A stretch of DNA of 64,000 bases from Poindextera sp035294785 (GTDB taxonomy: Bacteria > Pseudomonadota > Alphaproteobacteria > Caulobacterales > Caulobacteraceae). Of this stretch, positions 27,021-36,065 are shown in pieces (position 1 is the first letter of the stretch; each line of letters opens with the position of its first letter). The notes under the pieces are model-generated. The model saw only the letters and a list, made by a program, of their open reading frames with translations. It was not told the origin of the DNA and did not search any database. Where the stretch lies: the NCBI GenBank assembly GCA_035294785.1, contig DATGKF010000065.1, forward strand, positions 1-64,000. The letters run 5' to 3'. Made by a program: the position numbers and the translations under genes.

Positions 27021-28232
27021 ATGGCAGACGGCCCGGCCCCTTCGCCCGACACCCACATCCTGGGCGTCTACAACCGCGCGCCTGTGGCGTTCGCGCGTGG
27101 CGAGGGCGTGCGCTTGTGGTCGACCGAGGGTGACGAATACCTGGACTGCGTGGCCGGCATCGCCACCGATGCGCTCGGGCACGCGCACCCGAAGCTGGTC
27201 GAGGCGCTGAAGACCCAGGGCGAGCGCCTCTGGCACGTCTCCAACATCTATCGCATCCCCGAACAGGAGGCGCTGGCCGACGCGCTGTGCAAGGCGACGT
27301 TCGCCGACGTCGTCTTCTTCACCAACTCCGGCACCGAGGCGGTGGAGTGCGCGCTGAAGACCGCGCGCCGCTATCACGCGCGCAAGGACGCGCCGGAGCG
27401 TATCGACATCATCGGGTTCGAAGGCTCGTTTCACGGGCGGAGCTACGCGGCGGTGAACGCCTCGGGCAACGCGAGCTACCTCGACGGCTTCGGGCCCCGG
27501 CTGCCTGGCTACGTCCACCTGCCGTTCGGCGACCTGGCGGCGCTGGAAGCGGCGCTTGGCGAGACGACGGCGGCGGTGATCATCGAGCCCGTGCAGGGCG
27601 AGGGCGGCGCGCGTTCGCTGACGCCGACGCAGCTGGACGCGATCCGCGCCTTGTGCACCGAGGCCGGCGCCCTGCTGATCTACGACGAGATTCAATGCGG
27701 CCTAGGGCGCACGGGCAAGCTCTTCGCCTATGAGTGGGCGTCCAACGCCGCGCCGGACATCATGTGCGTGGCCAAGGCGCTGGGCGGCGGGTTCCCGGTC
27801 GGCGCCTGTCTGGCCACGGCCGAGGCGGCGAGCGGCATGACCGTCGGCGCGCACGGCTCGACTTACGGAGGCAACCCGCTCGCCATGGCCGTCGGTCTGG
27901 CGGCGATGGGCGAGCTGACCAAACCGGCGTTCCTCAGCCACGTCCGCGACGTCGCCGGCTATTTCGGCCAGCAGCTCGCGGGGCTGAAGGATCGCTATCC
28001 GGACGTCATCGCCGAAATCCGCGGCCAGGGCCTTCTGATCGGGCTGCGGCTGATCCCCAACAATCGCGAATTCATGCGCATCGCCATGGACGAGAAGCTT
28101 TTGATCGCCGGCGGCGGCGACAACTGCGTGCGCCTGCTTCCGCCGCTGATCATCAGCCAGGACGAGGCGCGCGAGGCGGTGCAGAAGCTCGAGCGCGCCT
28201 GCGAGGCGGTGCGCGCCAAGGCGGCGGCCTGA
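27021..28232 (+). CDS. argD: Acetylornithine aminotransferase ArgD
   Basis: ArgD is a PLP-dependent class-III aminotransferase converting N-acetylglutamate semialdehyde to N-acetylornithine. In alphaproteobacteria it often also serves lysine synthesis as succinyldiaminopimelate aminotransferase. Seen are FTNSGTEAVECALKTARR, SFHGRSYAA, IIEPVQGEGG, YDEIQCGLGRTGK, and the PLP-lysine segment VAKALGGGFPVGA. The 403-residue length is typical. The ATG at 27021 has a GGGAGG ribosome binding site; upstream in-frame sequence through the hairpin is not conserved. It is followed by argF. Confidence 0.95.
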   Translation: MADGPAPSPDTHILGVYNRAPVAFARGEGVRLWSTEGDEYLDCVAGIATDALGHAHPKLVEALKTQGERLWHVSNIYRIPEQEALADALCKATFADVVFFTNSGTEAVECALKTARRYHARKDAPERIDIIGFEGSFHGRSYAAVNASGNASYLDGFGPRLPGYVHLPFGDLAALEAALGETTAAVIIEPVQGEGGARSLTPTQLDAIRALCTEAGALLIYDEIQCGLGRTGKLFAYEWASNAAPDIMCVAKALGGGFPVGACLATAEAASGMTVGAHGSTYGGNPLAMAVGLAAMGELTKPAFLSHVRDVAGYFGQQLAGLKDRYPDVIAEIRGQGLLIGLRLIPNNREFMRIAMDEKLLIAGGGDNCVRLLPPLIISQDEAREAVQKLERACEAVRAKAAA

Positions 28233-28237
28233 CCGAC

Positions 28238-29200
28238 GTGAACGCCCCGTTCGAACCGCGCGCGAAGGCCGCCTCGCCGCGGCATTTCATCGATCTCTGG
28301 GATCTGGACGCCGCCACGCTGCGCGCCATGCTCGAGGAGGCGAAGCGGCGCAAGGCCGCCCGCGCCGGCTGGCCGAAGGGCGCTGTCGATCCGGACCGAC
28401 CGGCCGCCGACCGCACGCTGGCGATGATCTTCGAGAAGAACTCGACCCGCACCCGGTTTTCCTTCGATGCGGCGATCCGCCAGTTGGGCGGCCGTTCGAT
28501 CATCTCGACGGCTGCCGACATGCAGCTCGGGCGCGGCGAGACGATCGAGGACACCGCCCGGGTGCTCTCGCGCTTGGTCGACCTGGTCATGATCCGCGCG
28601 AAGACGCACGAGACGCTGACGCGGTTCGCCAGCGCGTCCGAGGTTCCGTTGATCAACGGCCTCTCCGACGCTGGCCATCCGTGCCAGATCCTCACTGACC
28701 TGGAAGCCTACGAGGAACATCGCGGACCGGTGGGTGGCCGCACGCTGGCCTGGATCGGCGACGGCAACAACATGTGTGCGAGCTTCATCCAGGTCGCCGC
28801 GCAACTGGACTTCACGCTGAACATCGCCTGCCCGGCCGCCTATGCCCCAGACGCGGCCGATGTCGCCCGCGCCCGCAGGGCCGGCGCGCGCATCGAGTTG
28901 ACCAACGACCCCCGCGCCGCGGCCCGCGACGCCGACGCCGTCATGGCCGACACCTGGATCTCGATGGGCGATGAGGACGCCGATGCGCGGCTGAAGGCGC
29001 TCGCGCCCTTCCAGGTCGACGAGGCGCTGATGGCGCTGGCGGCGCCGGACGCAGTTTTCCTGCATTGCCTGCCCGCCCACCGCGGCGAGGAGGTCACGGC
29101 CGGCGTCATCGACGGCCCGCAATCGATCGTCTGGGACGAGGCGGAGAACCGCATCCACGCGCAGAAGGCGATCATCGCCTGGCAACTGGGCGTGATCTGA
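28238..29200 (+). CDS. argF: Ornithine carbamoyltransferase ArgF
   Basis: ArgF makes citrulline from ornithine and carbamoyl phosphate. The carbamoyl-phosphate motif EKNSTRTRFSFD, the GRGETIEDTARVLSR region, the HPCQILTDL motif and the ornithine-binding HCLPAHRGEEVT are all present. With GTG at 28238 the protein is 320 residues. The frame also opens with CTG at 28229, which would make a 4-base CTGA overlap with argD like other junctions in this window; CTG is rare as a start, so the call is uncertain by three codons. It forms an argD-argF operon. Confidence 0.94.
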   Translation: MNAPFEPRAKAASPRHFIDLWDLDAATLRAMLEEAKRRKAARAGWPKGAVDPDRPAADRTLAMIFEKNSTRTRFSFDAAIRQLGGRSIISTAADMQLGRGETIEDTARVLSRLVDLVMIRAKTHETLTRFASASEVPLINGLSDAGHPCQILTDLEAYEEHRGPVGGRTLAWIGDGNNMCASFIQVAAQLDFTLNIACPAAYAPDAADVARARRAGARIELTNDPRAAARDADAVMADTWISMGDEDADARLKALAPFQVDEALMALAAPDAVFLHCLPAHRGEEVTAGVIDGPQSIVWDEAENRIHAQKAIIAWQLGVI

Positions 29201-29222
29201 AGCGCTTCCTATCTAACCGGCC

Positions 29223-30116
29223 ATGCCGAGCCCCTCCGACGACCTCGTCGCCGCCTTCCAGATCGAGGGCCAGCCCGTGCGCGGCCGCATCGCGCGGCTG
29301 GGCCCCGTCATCGACGATATCCTCACCCGCCACGCCTATCCCGAGCCGGTCGCCAACCTCCTCGGCGAAGCCTGCGCACTGGCGGCGCTGGTCGGCGCGA
29401 GCTTGAAGTTCGAGGGCAAGCTGATCCTGCAGGCGCAGGGCGACGGGCCGGTGGCGTACGTGGTCGCCGACTACGACACGCAAGGCGGCTTGCGCGGCTA
29501 TTGCCGCTTCGACGCCGAGCGGGTGGCGGCCGCCTCGACCGGCTTTGCGCTGCCGGGCGCGAAGGCGCTTTTGGGCGCCGGCCTTTTCATCATGACCATC
29601 GACCAGGGCGAGGACATGGAGCGCTACCAGGGTCTGACCCCCATCGAGGGCGAGACGCTGGCGCTGTCGGCCGAGCACTATTTCGCCCAGTCGGAGCAGA
29701 CGCCGACCCGCGTGCGCCTGGCCGTCGGGCAAGCGAAGGTCGATGGCGCGCCACGGTGGCGGGCCGGCGGCGTCATCCTGCAGAACATCGCCTCGGACGA
29801 GGCGCGCGGCCCGACCGAAGACGCCTGGGACGCGGCCAGGGCGTTGATGATCACCTTGGGCGAGGACGAACTGATCGACCCGGCGGTCCCGGCGGACCGG
29901 CTGCTCTATCGCCTGTTCCACGAACGCGGCGTGCGCCTGTTCGAACCCAAGCCGCTGGCCGCCTTCTGCCGCTGCTCGCCGGAGCGCATCGCCACCGTGC
30001 TGAAGTCGTTCAGCGCCGGCGAGCGCGCCGAGATGGTCGAGGCGGATGGAATGATCCGCGTCACCTGCGAATACTGCTCGCGCACCTACGCCATCGCGCC
30101 GGAGACGGTTGGCTGA
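29223..30116 (+). CDS. hslO: Redox-regulated holdase Hsp33
   Basis: Hsp33 is a cytoplasmic chaperone switched on by oxidation. The protein has 297 residues. The C-terminal zinc switch is seen as FCRCSPERI (C-x-C) and CEYCSRTY (C-x2-C). The N-terminal substrate-binding part contains EACALAALVGASLKFEGKLILQAQGDGPV and GYCRFD. It lies 22 bases after argF and could share its transcript; this argF-hslO order is common in alphaproteobacteria. Confidence 0.95.
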   Translation: MPSPSDDLVAAFQIEGQPVRGRIARLGPVIDDILTRHAYPEPVANLLGEACALAALVGASLKFEGKLILQAQGDGPVAYVVADYDTQGGLRGYCRFDAERVAAASTGFALPGAKALLGAGLFIMTIDQGEDMERYQGLTPIEGETLALSAEHYFAQSEQTPTRVRLAVGQAKVDGAPRWRAGGVILQNIASDEARGPTEDAWDAARALMITLGEDELIDPAVPADRLLYRLFHERGVRLFEPKPLAAFCRCSPERIATVLKSFSAGERAEMVEADGMIRVTCEYCSRTYAIAPETVG

Positions 30117-30200
30117 GGCTCTGATGCGGAGAGGGGATCGTCCGTCCCTCCCCCGGGGATGGCGGGGAAGGGACGCCCTTGGGCGCCGGGAAGTGGGGGA

Positions 30201-30425
30201 CTACTCCGGCAGCTCTTCGGGATCGACGATCACGGCGGCCGGCTGGCCGTGGCTGACCATGACGTCGGCCATGGCGCGCGCCTGGGCCAGCGCGGCCTCC
30301 AGCGACAAATAGATGGTCGAGATCGCCAGACGTTCCGCGCCCAGAATCTTCCATCCGGCCGGCGAGCGGACGACGCGAAAGGTGAACGGCGCGCTGTCGA
30401 GCGGCGGCGTGTCTTTGAGCGGCAT
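30201..30425 (-). CDS. Small conserved-looking protein of unknown function
   Basis: A 74-residue protein with no recognised domain. It starts at ATG 30425 with a purine-rich GAAGGACC region upstream; the in-frame ATG at 30452 would add nine residues. The sequence TFRVVRSPAGWKILGAERLAISTIYLS followed by a helical AALAQARAMADVM looks like a compact alpha/beta fold, and the end is acidic (DPEELPE). It lies between hslO and the MarR gene, which both run on the plus strand. Codon use resembles its neighbours, so it is likely real. Confidence 0.6.
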   Translation of the reverse strand: MPLKDTPPLDSAPFTFRVVRSPAGWKILGAERLAISTIYLSLEAALAQARAMADVMVSHGQPAAVIVDPEELPE

Positions 30426-30486
30426 GGAGGTCCTTCCGGCGAAGGGGCGCATGCCTAGGGAAGCGGGCGGGGAAGGTCAAGATAAA

Positions 30487-30500
30487 AGTGCATATGCACT
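30487..30500. promoter_or_regulatory. 14-bp palindrome upstream of the MarR gene
   Basis: AGTGCATATGCACT is a perfect palindrome about 107 bases before the MarR start codon and 62 bases before the divergent small gene. A second, overlapping repeat (ACTCA-atg-TGAGT, 30498-30510) follows. The length and AT-rich core suit a MarR-family dimer, suggesting autoregulation and perhaps control of the divergent small gene. Confidence 0.5.
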
Positions 30501-30606
30501 CAATGTGAGTCACAACTATTGATGTTACATCTTGTGCAAGGTCTTGGATTCCGCTCTCCTGTCGCAAAAGGCGGGAACCAACCGCCGCCCAGGAACATGA
30601 CGCAGC

Positions 30607-31119
30607 ATGGCGCGCAGCCCCCGGACGATGGACCCCCGCGGCGAGTTTCCGTTCGATGTCCCCACGTATCTCTTTCACCTGTTTGCAGTGCTGAGCCGCC
30701 ACCGCGAAGGCCTGATGGACCAGGCGTTCCGCCCGTTGGGGCTGAACGTCGCCCGCTATCGCGCGCTGAGCGTCGTCGCCCGCCTCGCGCCCATCGGGAT
30801 GTCAGAACTCGCCGACTACAGCGCGGTCGACCGCACGACGATGACGCGCACCGTGGATCAACTCGTTGCGGCTGGGCTGGTCGAGCGGACGACCCCGCCG
30901 AGCGACCGCCGTCAGGTGCTGCTGACCGCGACGCCCGCTGGGATGACAGCCAACAGCGAAGCGCTCCGGGCCGTCTACCGCCTCAACCGCCGCGCGCTCG
31001 AGCCGCTGGACGAGAGCGACCAGCGGCGGCTGTGCCGGGCGCAGCAGGCGATGATCACCAGCCTCGTCGGCGACCCCGTTCTGGCCCGCCGCCTGCTGGC
31101 GCTGGAGGACGGCCGCTAG
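30607..31119 (+). CDS. MarR-family transcriptional regulator
   Basis: A 170-residue winged-helix regulator. The MarR core is seen as LGLNVARYRALSVVARL, then the recognition helix region SELADYSAVDRTTMTRTVDQLVAAGLVER and the wing PPSDRRQVLLTATPAG. The N- and C-terminal helices would form the dimer interface. The nearest candidate target is its own promoter, where a 14-bp palindrome occurs, and the divergent small gene. The ligand is unknown. No cysteine switch motif is evident near the N-terminus. Confidence 0.9.
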   Translation: MARSPRTMDPRGEFPFDVPTYLFHLFAVLSRHREGLMDQAFRPLGLNVARYRALSVVARLAPIGMSELADYSAVDRTTMTRTVDQLVAAGLVERTTPPSDRRQVLLTATPAGMTANSEALRAVYRLNRRALEPLDESDQRRLCRAQQAMITSLVGDPVLARRLLALEDGR

Positions 31120-31124
31120 CCTCG

Positions 31125-31589
31125 CTAGTTCAGGTTCCGGCGCGCGCTGGGCAGGTGCAGGGAAAAGCCGGGGATTTCGACCTCGAACACGCTCTCGTCG
31201 GTGAGGTCGATCATCTGGTAGCCGCCGCGCATCTCGCCCGACGGTGTCGGGAGCGGGCAGAAGGACGTATAGCGGAACGCTTCCCGCGGCCCGAGCGTCG
31301 GCTGTTCGCCGCGCACGCCCTCGCCGACCACCGTCTCGGTGCGGTTCAGCGCATCGGTGATCAGCCAGCGGCGCGAGAGCAGCTGGACGGTCGCCTCGCC
31401 ATGGTTCTCGATCTCGACCGTGTAGGACCAGACGTAGCGCCGCTCGTCTTCGTCCGACTGATCGGGCAGGAAGCGCGGCTCGACGCGCACCAGGATGGCC
31501 CCGGTGCGCTGCTCGTAGACGGACCGGTCGCGAGCCGGCCGCGCCTCGCGGAAGCTCGGTCCTGCGGCGGAGCGGGGGATGCGGCTCAT
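31125..31589 (-). CDS. apaG: ApaG domain protein
   Basis: A 154-residue protein of the ApaG/DUF525 family, a fibronectin-III-like beta sandwich linked in enterobacteria to Co2+ resistance; its biochemical role is unclear. Seen are VEPRFLPDQSDEDERRYVWSY, VEIENHGEATVQLLSRRWLITDA and the hallmark GVRGEQPTLGPREAFRYTSFCPLPTPSGEMRGGYQM. The start at 31589 overlaps the metZ stop by four bases (ATGA), so the two genes are translationally coupled. The N-terminus is about 25 residues longer than in most ApaG proteins. Confidence 0.93.
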   Translation of the reverse strand: MSRIPRSAAGPSFREARPARDRSVYEQRTGAILVRVEPRFLPDQSDEDERRYVWSYTVEIENHGEATVQLLSRRWLITDALNRTETVVGEGVRGEQPTLGPREAFRYTSFCPLPTPSGEMRGGYQMIDLTDESVFEVEIPGFSLHLPSARRNLN

Positions 31590-32800
31590 GCGGCCCTCAG
31601 CGCGCGTTCGAGATCGCGCCACAGGTCCTCGGGGCTCTCCAGGCCCACCGAGAGGCGCACCCAGCCCGGCGTCAGGCCGATCTCCAGCCGCTGCTCTTCG
31701 GTCATCGAGCGGTGCGTCGTGGTTGTCGGGTGCGTCGCCATCGAGCGGGCGTCGCCGAGGTTGTTGGAGATGTCGACGAGTCCAAGCGCGTTCAGGAAGC
31801 CGAAAGCGGCCGGCTGGGCGCCCAGGTCGAAGGCCACCAGCGTTCCACCACCGGCCATGGCGTTGCCGCCCGCCGTCATCTGCCGCCGTGCGACCTCATG
31901 CTGCGGATGGTCGCTGCGCCCAGGATAACGGCAAGCCTTGATCTTTGGATGTTCCGCCAGCCGGTCGGCCAGGAAGGCCGCCGTCTCGCTCTGGCGGCGG
32001 ACGCGCAGGTCGAGGGTGACGAGGCCGTTGAGCAGCACCCAGGCGTTGAACGGCGAGAGGGCTGGCCCGGTGTGGCGGATGAGGTCGCGGTAGGCCTCCT
32101 CGAGCAGCGCCTTTTCGCCCAAGATCGCCCCGCCCAGCACCCGGCCCTGGCCGTCGATGTGCTTGGTGGCGGAATAGACGACCACGTCGGCGCCCAGCGT
32201 CAGCGGCTTCTGCAGGATCGGCGATGCGAACACATTGTCGACGATGACCTTCGCCCCGGCCTCGCGGGCGATCGCGGCGACCGCGGCGACGTCGGTGATC
32301 TCCAGCAGCGGATTGGCCGGCGTCTCCAAGAGGAAGACCTTGGTCTCCGGCCGCACAGCATTTCGCCAGGCGGCGATGTCGGGGCCAGGCGCCAGCGTCG
32401 TGGCGACACCGAAGCGCGGCGCCCAGTTGTTCAACAGCCAGCGGTTGGAGCCGAACAGCGCCTGGCTGGCGACGATGTGGTCGCCGGCGCGCACCAGCCC
32501 CATCATCGCCAGGTGCACGGCGGCCATGCCCGACGCCTGGGCGCGGCAGGCTTCCGCGCCTTCCAGCAGCGCCAGCCGGTCCTCGAACATCTGCACCGTC
32601 GGGTTGGCGTAGCGCGAGTAGATGAAGCCGGGGCTGCCTGCGAAGCGCGCGTCGGCCGCTTCCGCCGAATCGTACAGGTAACCCTGGGTGAGGAAGATCG
32701 CCTCGGCCGTCTCGCCGAACGCCGAGCGCACTGAACCGCCGCGCACCAGCTTGGTGGCGACGTCCCAGTCGGCTGGATTGTCCTTCGGCGGCTTGGCCAT
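31586..32800 (-). CDS. metZ: O-succinylhomoserine sulfhydrylase MetZ
   Basis: A Cys/Met-metabolism PLP enzyme, 404 residues, forming homocysteine by direct sulfhydrylation. Seen are YSRYANPTVQMFEDRLALLEGAE, ASGMAAVHLAMMGL, and the PLP-lysine segment YSATKHIDGQGRVLGG. The C-terminal TTTHRSMTEEQRLEIGLTPGWVRLSVGLES is also typical. MetZ is named for O-succinylhomoserine, but metX in this window suggests O-acetylhomoserine or another acyl form may be the real substrate, so the acyl specificity is uncertain. The ATG at 32800 begins MAKPPKDNP. The 61-base upstream region does not show a SAM-II riboswitch pattern that I can recognise. Confidence 0.92.
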   Translation of the reverse strand: MAKPPKDNPADWDVATKLVRGGSVRSAFGETAEAIFLTQGYLYDSAEAADARFAGSPGFIYSRYANPTVQMFEDRLALLEGAEACRAQASGMAAVHLAMMGLVRAGDHIVASQALFGSNRWLLNNWAPRFGVATTLAPGPDIAAWRNAVRPETKVFLLETPANPLLEITDVAAVAAIAREAGAKVIVDNVFASPILQKPLTLGADVVVYSATKHIDGQGRVLGGAILGEKALLEEAYRDLIRHTGPALSPFNAWVLLNGLVTLDLRVRRQSETAAFLADRLAEHPKIKACRYPGRSDHPQHEVARRQMTAGGNAMAGGGTLVAFDLGAQPAAFGFLNALGLVDISNNLGDARSMATHPTTTTHRSMTEEQRLEIGLTPGWVRLSVGLESPEDLWRDLERALRAA

Positions 32801-32861
32801 TCGTGCGTCCAAAACGGGGAGCGGCAAGAAGACCGCCGCCGCCGGTCAGGTCAAGGGCGCT

Positions 32862-34805
32862 TCAGGCCACCAGCGCCGCCTCCAGGCCCGGTGGCCCGTC
32901 GACGCCGGCGGGGACCTGGATGGTCGAGGCCGCGAGCGCCTCGCCGTACGGCTCGGCGCGGCCGCCAAGATTGGCGGCCAGGAACTGCTCGGCCACGGCG
33001 ACGAAGGCGATCATGTTTTCCGGCCGGGCGAAGCCGTGGCCCTCGTCGGGAAAGAGCACGTAGGTGACCGGGATCGACTTGGCCTGCATGGCCTGGACGA
33101 TCTGGTCGCTTTCCGCCTGCTTCACGCGCGGATCGTTGGCCCCCTGGGCGATGAGCAGTGGCCGGACGATGTCGTCGGCGCGGGTGAGGGGCGAGCGTTC
33201 CTTCAGCAGCGCCTGCCCGTCGGGCGTGGTCGGATCGCCGACGCGCAGGAACATCTGGATTTTGCCCGCCTCCCAGTAGGCCGGGATCGAGCTCAAAAGC
33301 GTGTTCAGGTTCGACGGCCCCACGATGTCGACGCCGCAGGCGAAGGTCTCCGGCGTGAACGCAAGGCCGGCCAGCACGCAGTAGCCGCCGTAGGAGCCGC
33401 CCATGATGGCGACCTGATCCTTGGTGGTGATCCCCTCCGCGATCGCCCAGTCGACGGCGTCGATGAGATCGTCGTGCATCTTGGCGCCCCACTCGAGGTT
33501 GCCGGCGGCCAGAAACGCCTTTCCGAACCCGGTCGAGCCGCGGAAGTTGGGCGAAAGCACCGCATAGCCGCGGTTGGCCAAAAGCTGGTGCAAGGGGTTG
33601 TAGCCATAGAGGTCGCGCCCCCACGGGCCGCCGTGCGGCAACAGCACCATCGGAACCGGCGCGCGTGGTCGCCCGGTTCCATTTGGATCGGCGTCGACGG
33701 GCAGCGTCAGATAGGAGACCTGAACCAGGCTATCGCGCGTCCTGATCTCCACCGCGTGCATGGGCGCGAGTGGGGCGCTCTCGAGGTCAGGGCGGGTGAC
33801 GTAGAGCTTGGTCAGGCGCTTGGCCGCGCGCTCGTAGAGATAGGCGGCCGGCGGGCCGGTGACCGGGTCGACGCCGACGATCCAGCGATCGTCGGCGCGG
33901 GTGCGCGACTGGATCGCGATATCGCCGTCCAGTTCGCGCTCGAGGAAGGCGAGGTCGCCGGCCACGGCCGCGTCCAGCGCCACCCACTCGGTCTTCAGGT
34001 AGTTGACGGGATAGGCCTCGGCGACGCCGGTCATCGGGTTGAAGAGCGCGTCGGCAATGTCGACGCGGGCGTCTTCGGCCAGCACCGTCTTGGCGCCGGT
34101 CGCGGCATCCTGTGCGATCAGGGCGGAGGTGTTCCGCCCGCGGCCGTCGATCCAGTAGAGCGTCCTCCCGTCGGCCGAATAGCGCAGCGGGCGGGTGGTG
34201 TCGGCATCCTCGAACGCCAGGCGGTCGAACGGGTCGCTGGCCGCGACCGCGCCCTTGATCTCGAAGAGGTCCTCGCCACCGTCGGCGCGCGGTTTCGAAC
34301 CGGCGCGCACGACGAGGTCCTGGTCGATGAGGAAGCCGCCGAAGCCGTCGTTCTCGAACACCAGCTTCAGCTCGCCCGACGCCAGATCGAGCGCGTGGAC
34401 GTCGTGCCAGCGGGCGTCGCGGTTGTTCAGCCCGATCAGGATGCGATCGGTGACCTTGGTCGACACCTTGAGGATCTGCGTCTGCACGCCGTCGAAGGGC
34501 GTCAGCACCGCCGACGCATTGCCGCGCGGAGCGACGGCGAAGAGCTTGAAGTTCTCGTCCCCGCCCTGGTCGTTGATGTAGAGCAGCCGGCTCGAATCCG
34601 GCGCCCAGAAGTAGGCGCGGATCGGGCGCTGGGTTTCGGTGGTGACGGCGCGCGCTGCGGCCGGATCCTCGGTCGGCGCGACCCAGACATTCATCACGCC
34701 GGCGCTCGGCGCCAGCCAAGAGAGCCAGGCGCCGTCGGGGCTGATCTGGCCGGCGGCGCGGCTGGGGTTGCCGAACAGGCGGCTGCGTTCGATGAGAGCG
34801 GTCAA
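32862..34805 (-). CDS. S9-family prolyl oligopeptidase-like serine peptidase
   Basis: A 647-residue peptidase with an N-terminal beta-propeller-like region and a C-terminal alpha/beta hydrolase domain. The catalytic serine is in MGGSYGGYCVLAG. The hydrolase entry segment VPMVLLPHGGPWGRD and the His-bearing DEGHGFARPENM match S9 dipeptidyl/acylaminoacyl peptidases. No signal peptide is seen, so it is likely cytoplasmic. The start is TTG at 34805, eight to nine bases after AAGGAGG, and gives residues TALIERSRLFGNPSRAAG. Earlier in-frame sequence belongs to the shadow of the divergent gene. Confidence 0.9.
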   Translation of the reverse strand: MTALIERSRLFGNPSRAAGQISPDGAWLSWLAPSAGVMNVWVAPTEDPAAARAVTTETQRPIRAYFWAPDSSRLLYINDQGGDENFKLFAVAPRGNASAVLTPFDGVQTQILKVSTKVTDRILIGLNNRDARWHDVHALDLASGELKLVFENDGFGGFLIDQDLVVRAGSKPRADGGEDLFEIKGAVAASDPFDRLAFEDADTTRPLRYSADGRTLYWIDGRGRNTSALIAQDAATGAKTVLAEDARVDIADALFNPMTGVAEAYPVNYLKTEWVALDAAVAGDLAFLERELDGDIAIQSRTRADDRWIVGVDPVTGPPAAYLYERAAKRLTKLYVTRPDLESAPLAPMHAVEIRTRDSLVQVSYLTLPVDADPNGTGRPRAPVPMVLLPHGGPWGRDLYGYNPLHQLLANRGYAVLSPNFRGSTGFGKAFLAAGNLEWGAKMHDDLIDAVDWAIAEGITTKDQVAIMGGSYGGYCVLAGLAFTPETFACGVDIVGPSNLNTLLSSIPAYWEAGKIQMFLRVGDPTTPDGQALLKERSPLTRADDIVRPLLIAQGANDPRVKQAESDQIVQAMQAKSIPVTYVLFPDEGHGFARPENMIAFVAVAEQFLAANLGGRAEPYGEALAASTIQVPAGVDGPPGLEAALVA

Positions 34806-34879
34806 GGCGGCCTCCTTGGGCTTGCGCGAGATGGGCCGAAGCCCTAGCACAGCCGGCCCCGCGGCAACCCGGAAAACCT

Positions 34880-36013
34880 GTGCCCGCTCCCTCGACCGAA
34901 CGGCTGGACGCCATGCTCGCCGCAGCGCTGGGCGGAGGCGTGCGCGTGGCCAGCACCGAGTTGCTGGCGCCATGGCAAGTGATGCGCTGCCGCCTCTTCG
35001 GCCGCGGGCCGGAATCGGTGGTCGCCAAGTGGCGACGCGAGACCGGGGTCGCTCATGGGATGGACCCGCGCACCGCGGCGGACCGCACTGACCCGAGCCG
35101 CGTGGCGACCGAGCGGGCCGCGCTGGTGTTCCTGGAAGAGATCGGGTTCGCGCGCGCGCCACGGCTGGTCGCAGCTGACGATCACACGCTGATCCTTGAG
35201 GACCTGGCGCCGCGCCGCCCGCTGGCCGACCAGATGCGCGAGCGCGGAGCGAGCGCCCTGGCGGCGCAACTCAGCGCCTTTGCGCGCGCGTCAGGCGAGC
35301 TTGGCGCGGCGGCCGCGCGCCAGGCAAACCGCTTCGGCGAGATTTGCGCCGGCCTCGGCGTCCGCGGCCCGATTGGGCGCCCGCTTGGACTGGGACCGTT
35401 CTGGCCAGAAGCGCGCGCGCAACTGGAGGCCCTCGGCAGGCCGCTTTCCGCCGCTTCCGAGCGAGACCTCGCGGCGATCACCGCCGTCCTCGCCCGGCCG
35501 GGGCCGTTTCTGACCCTCGAGAACGGCGATCCGCACCCGAACAACTTCCTCTGCGCCGAGGAGGACGATGGCCGCCTCATCGACTTCGAAGCCGCTGGCT
35601 ACCGGCACGCGCTGGTTTCGGCGGTCTGGATCCACGTCCCCGGCCCGGCCTGGATCACAGCCGCCGCCGGTATGGCGGCCTCGTTGGAGGACGCTTATCG
35701 CCATGCGCTGGCCGTAGGCGTGCCGGAGGCGGAGGACGACGCTCAGTTCGGGTTCGGCCTCGCCGCAGCCGCGCTGGCGGAGGCGTGCGGTCGCATAGGC
35801 CGCTTCGGGGTGGTGGACGCCCGGCCGGCAGGCGATGGCAGCCGCCCACAGCGGATCGCGACATTGGAGGCCGCCGCTGGCGTCGCGCGCCGCGCCGGGG
35901 TGCTGGCGGACCTCGCTGGCTGGATGGAGCAGACGGCGGCTTGGTTGCGTCGTCGCTGGCCGGACGCCGACCTTGCGTTGGCCGAGCTCGGGCCATACGC
36001 GCCGCGCCCCTGA
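34880..36013 (+). CDS. Aminoglycoside phosphotransferase-family (kinase-like) protein
   Basis: A 377-residue protein of the APH/choline-kinase-like superfamily. The ATP-lobe Lys is probably in ESVVAKWRRE, followed by a long Arg-rich loop. The Brenner-type catalytic loop is LENGDPHPNNFL and the metal-binding Asp is in GRLIDFEAAGY. The substrate is unknown and need not be an antibiotic; chromosomal members often act on small metabolites. The GTG start at 34880 lies in a 74-base divergent region from the S9 peptidase gene. Confidence 0.8.
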   Translation: MPAPSTERLDAMLAAALGGGVRVASTELLAPWQVMRCRLFGRGPESVVAKWRRETGVAHGMDPRTAADRTDPSRVATERAALVFLEEIGFARAPRLVAADDHTLILEDLAPRRPLADQMRERGASALAAQLSAFARASGELGAAAARQANRFGEICAGLGVRGPIGRPLGLGPFWPEARAQLEALGRPLSAASERDLAAITAVLARPGPFLTLENGDPHPNNFLCAEEDDGRLIDFEAAGYRHALVSAVWIHVPGPAWITAAAGMAASLEDAYRHALAVGVPEAEDDAQFGFGLAAAALAEACGRIGRFGVVDARPAGDGSRPQRIATLEAAAGVARRAGVLADLAGWMEQTAAWLRRRWPDADLALAELGPYAPRP

Positions 36014-36041
36014 AGGCTTGGCCTGTCCGGACAGAGCCTTC
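36012..36041. terminator. Hairpin between convergent APH and cyclodeaminase genes
   Basis: GAAGGCT (36012-36018) pairs with AGCCTTC (36035-36041). Inside it CTGTCC/GGACAG forms a 12-base palindrome, with a four-base TGGC bulge on the left. It overlaps the APH stop codon. There is no T-run, so it is only a possible bidirectional terminator. Confidence 0.35.
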
Positions 36042-36065
36042 CAGTCGCGCCGCCCGCTATCGCCC

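Noticed and set aside
32801..32861. SAM-II riboswitch before metZ
   Set aside because: The 61-base leader lacks the pseudoknot sequence pattern expected for SAM-II.
34880..36013. Antibiotic resistance phosphotransferase
   Set aside because: The kinase-like fold is seen, but nothing points to an antibiotic substrate, so the gene is described only as APH-family.
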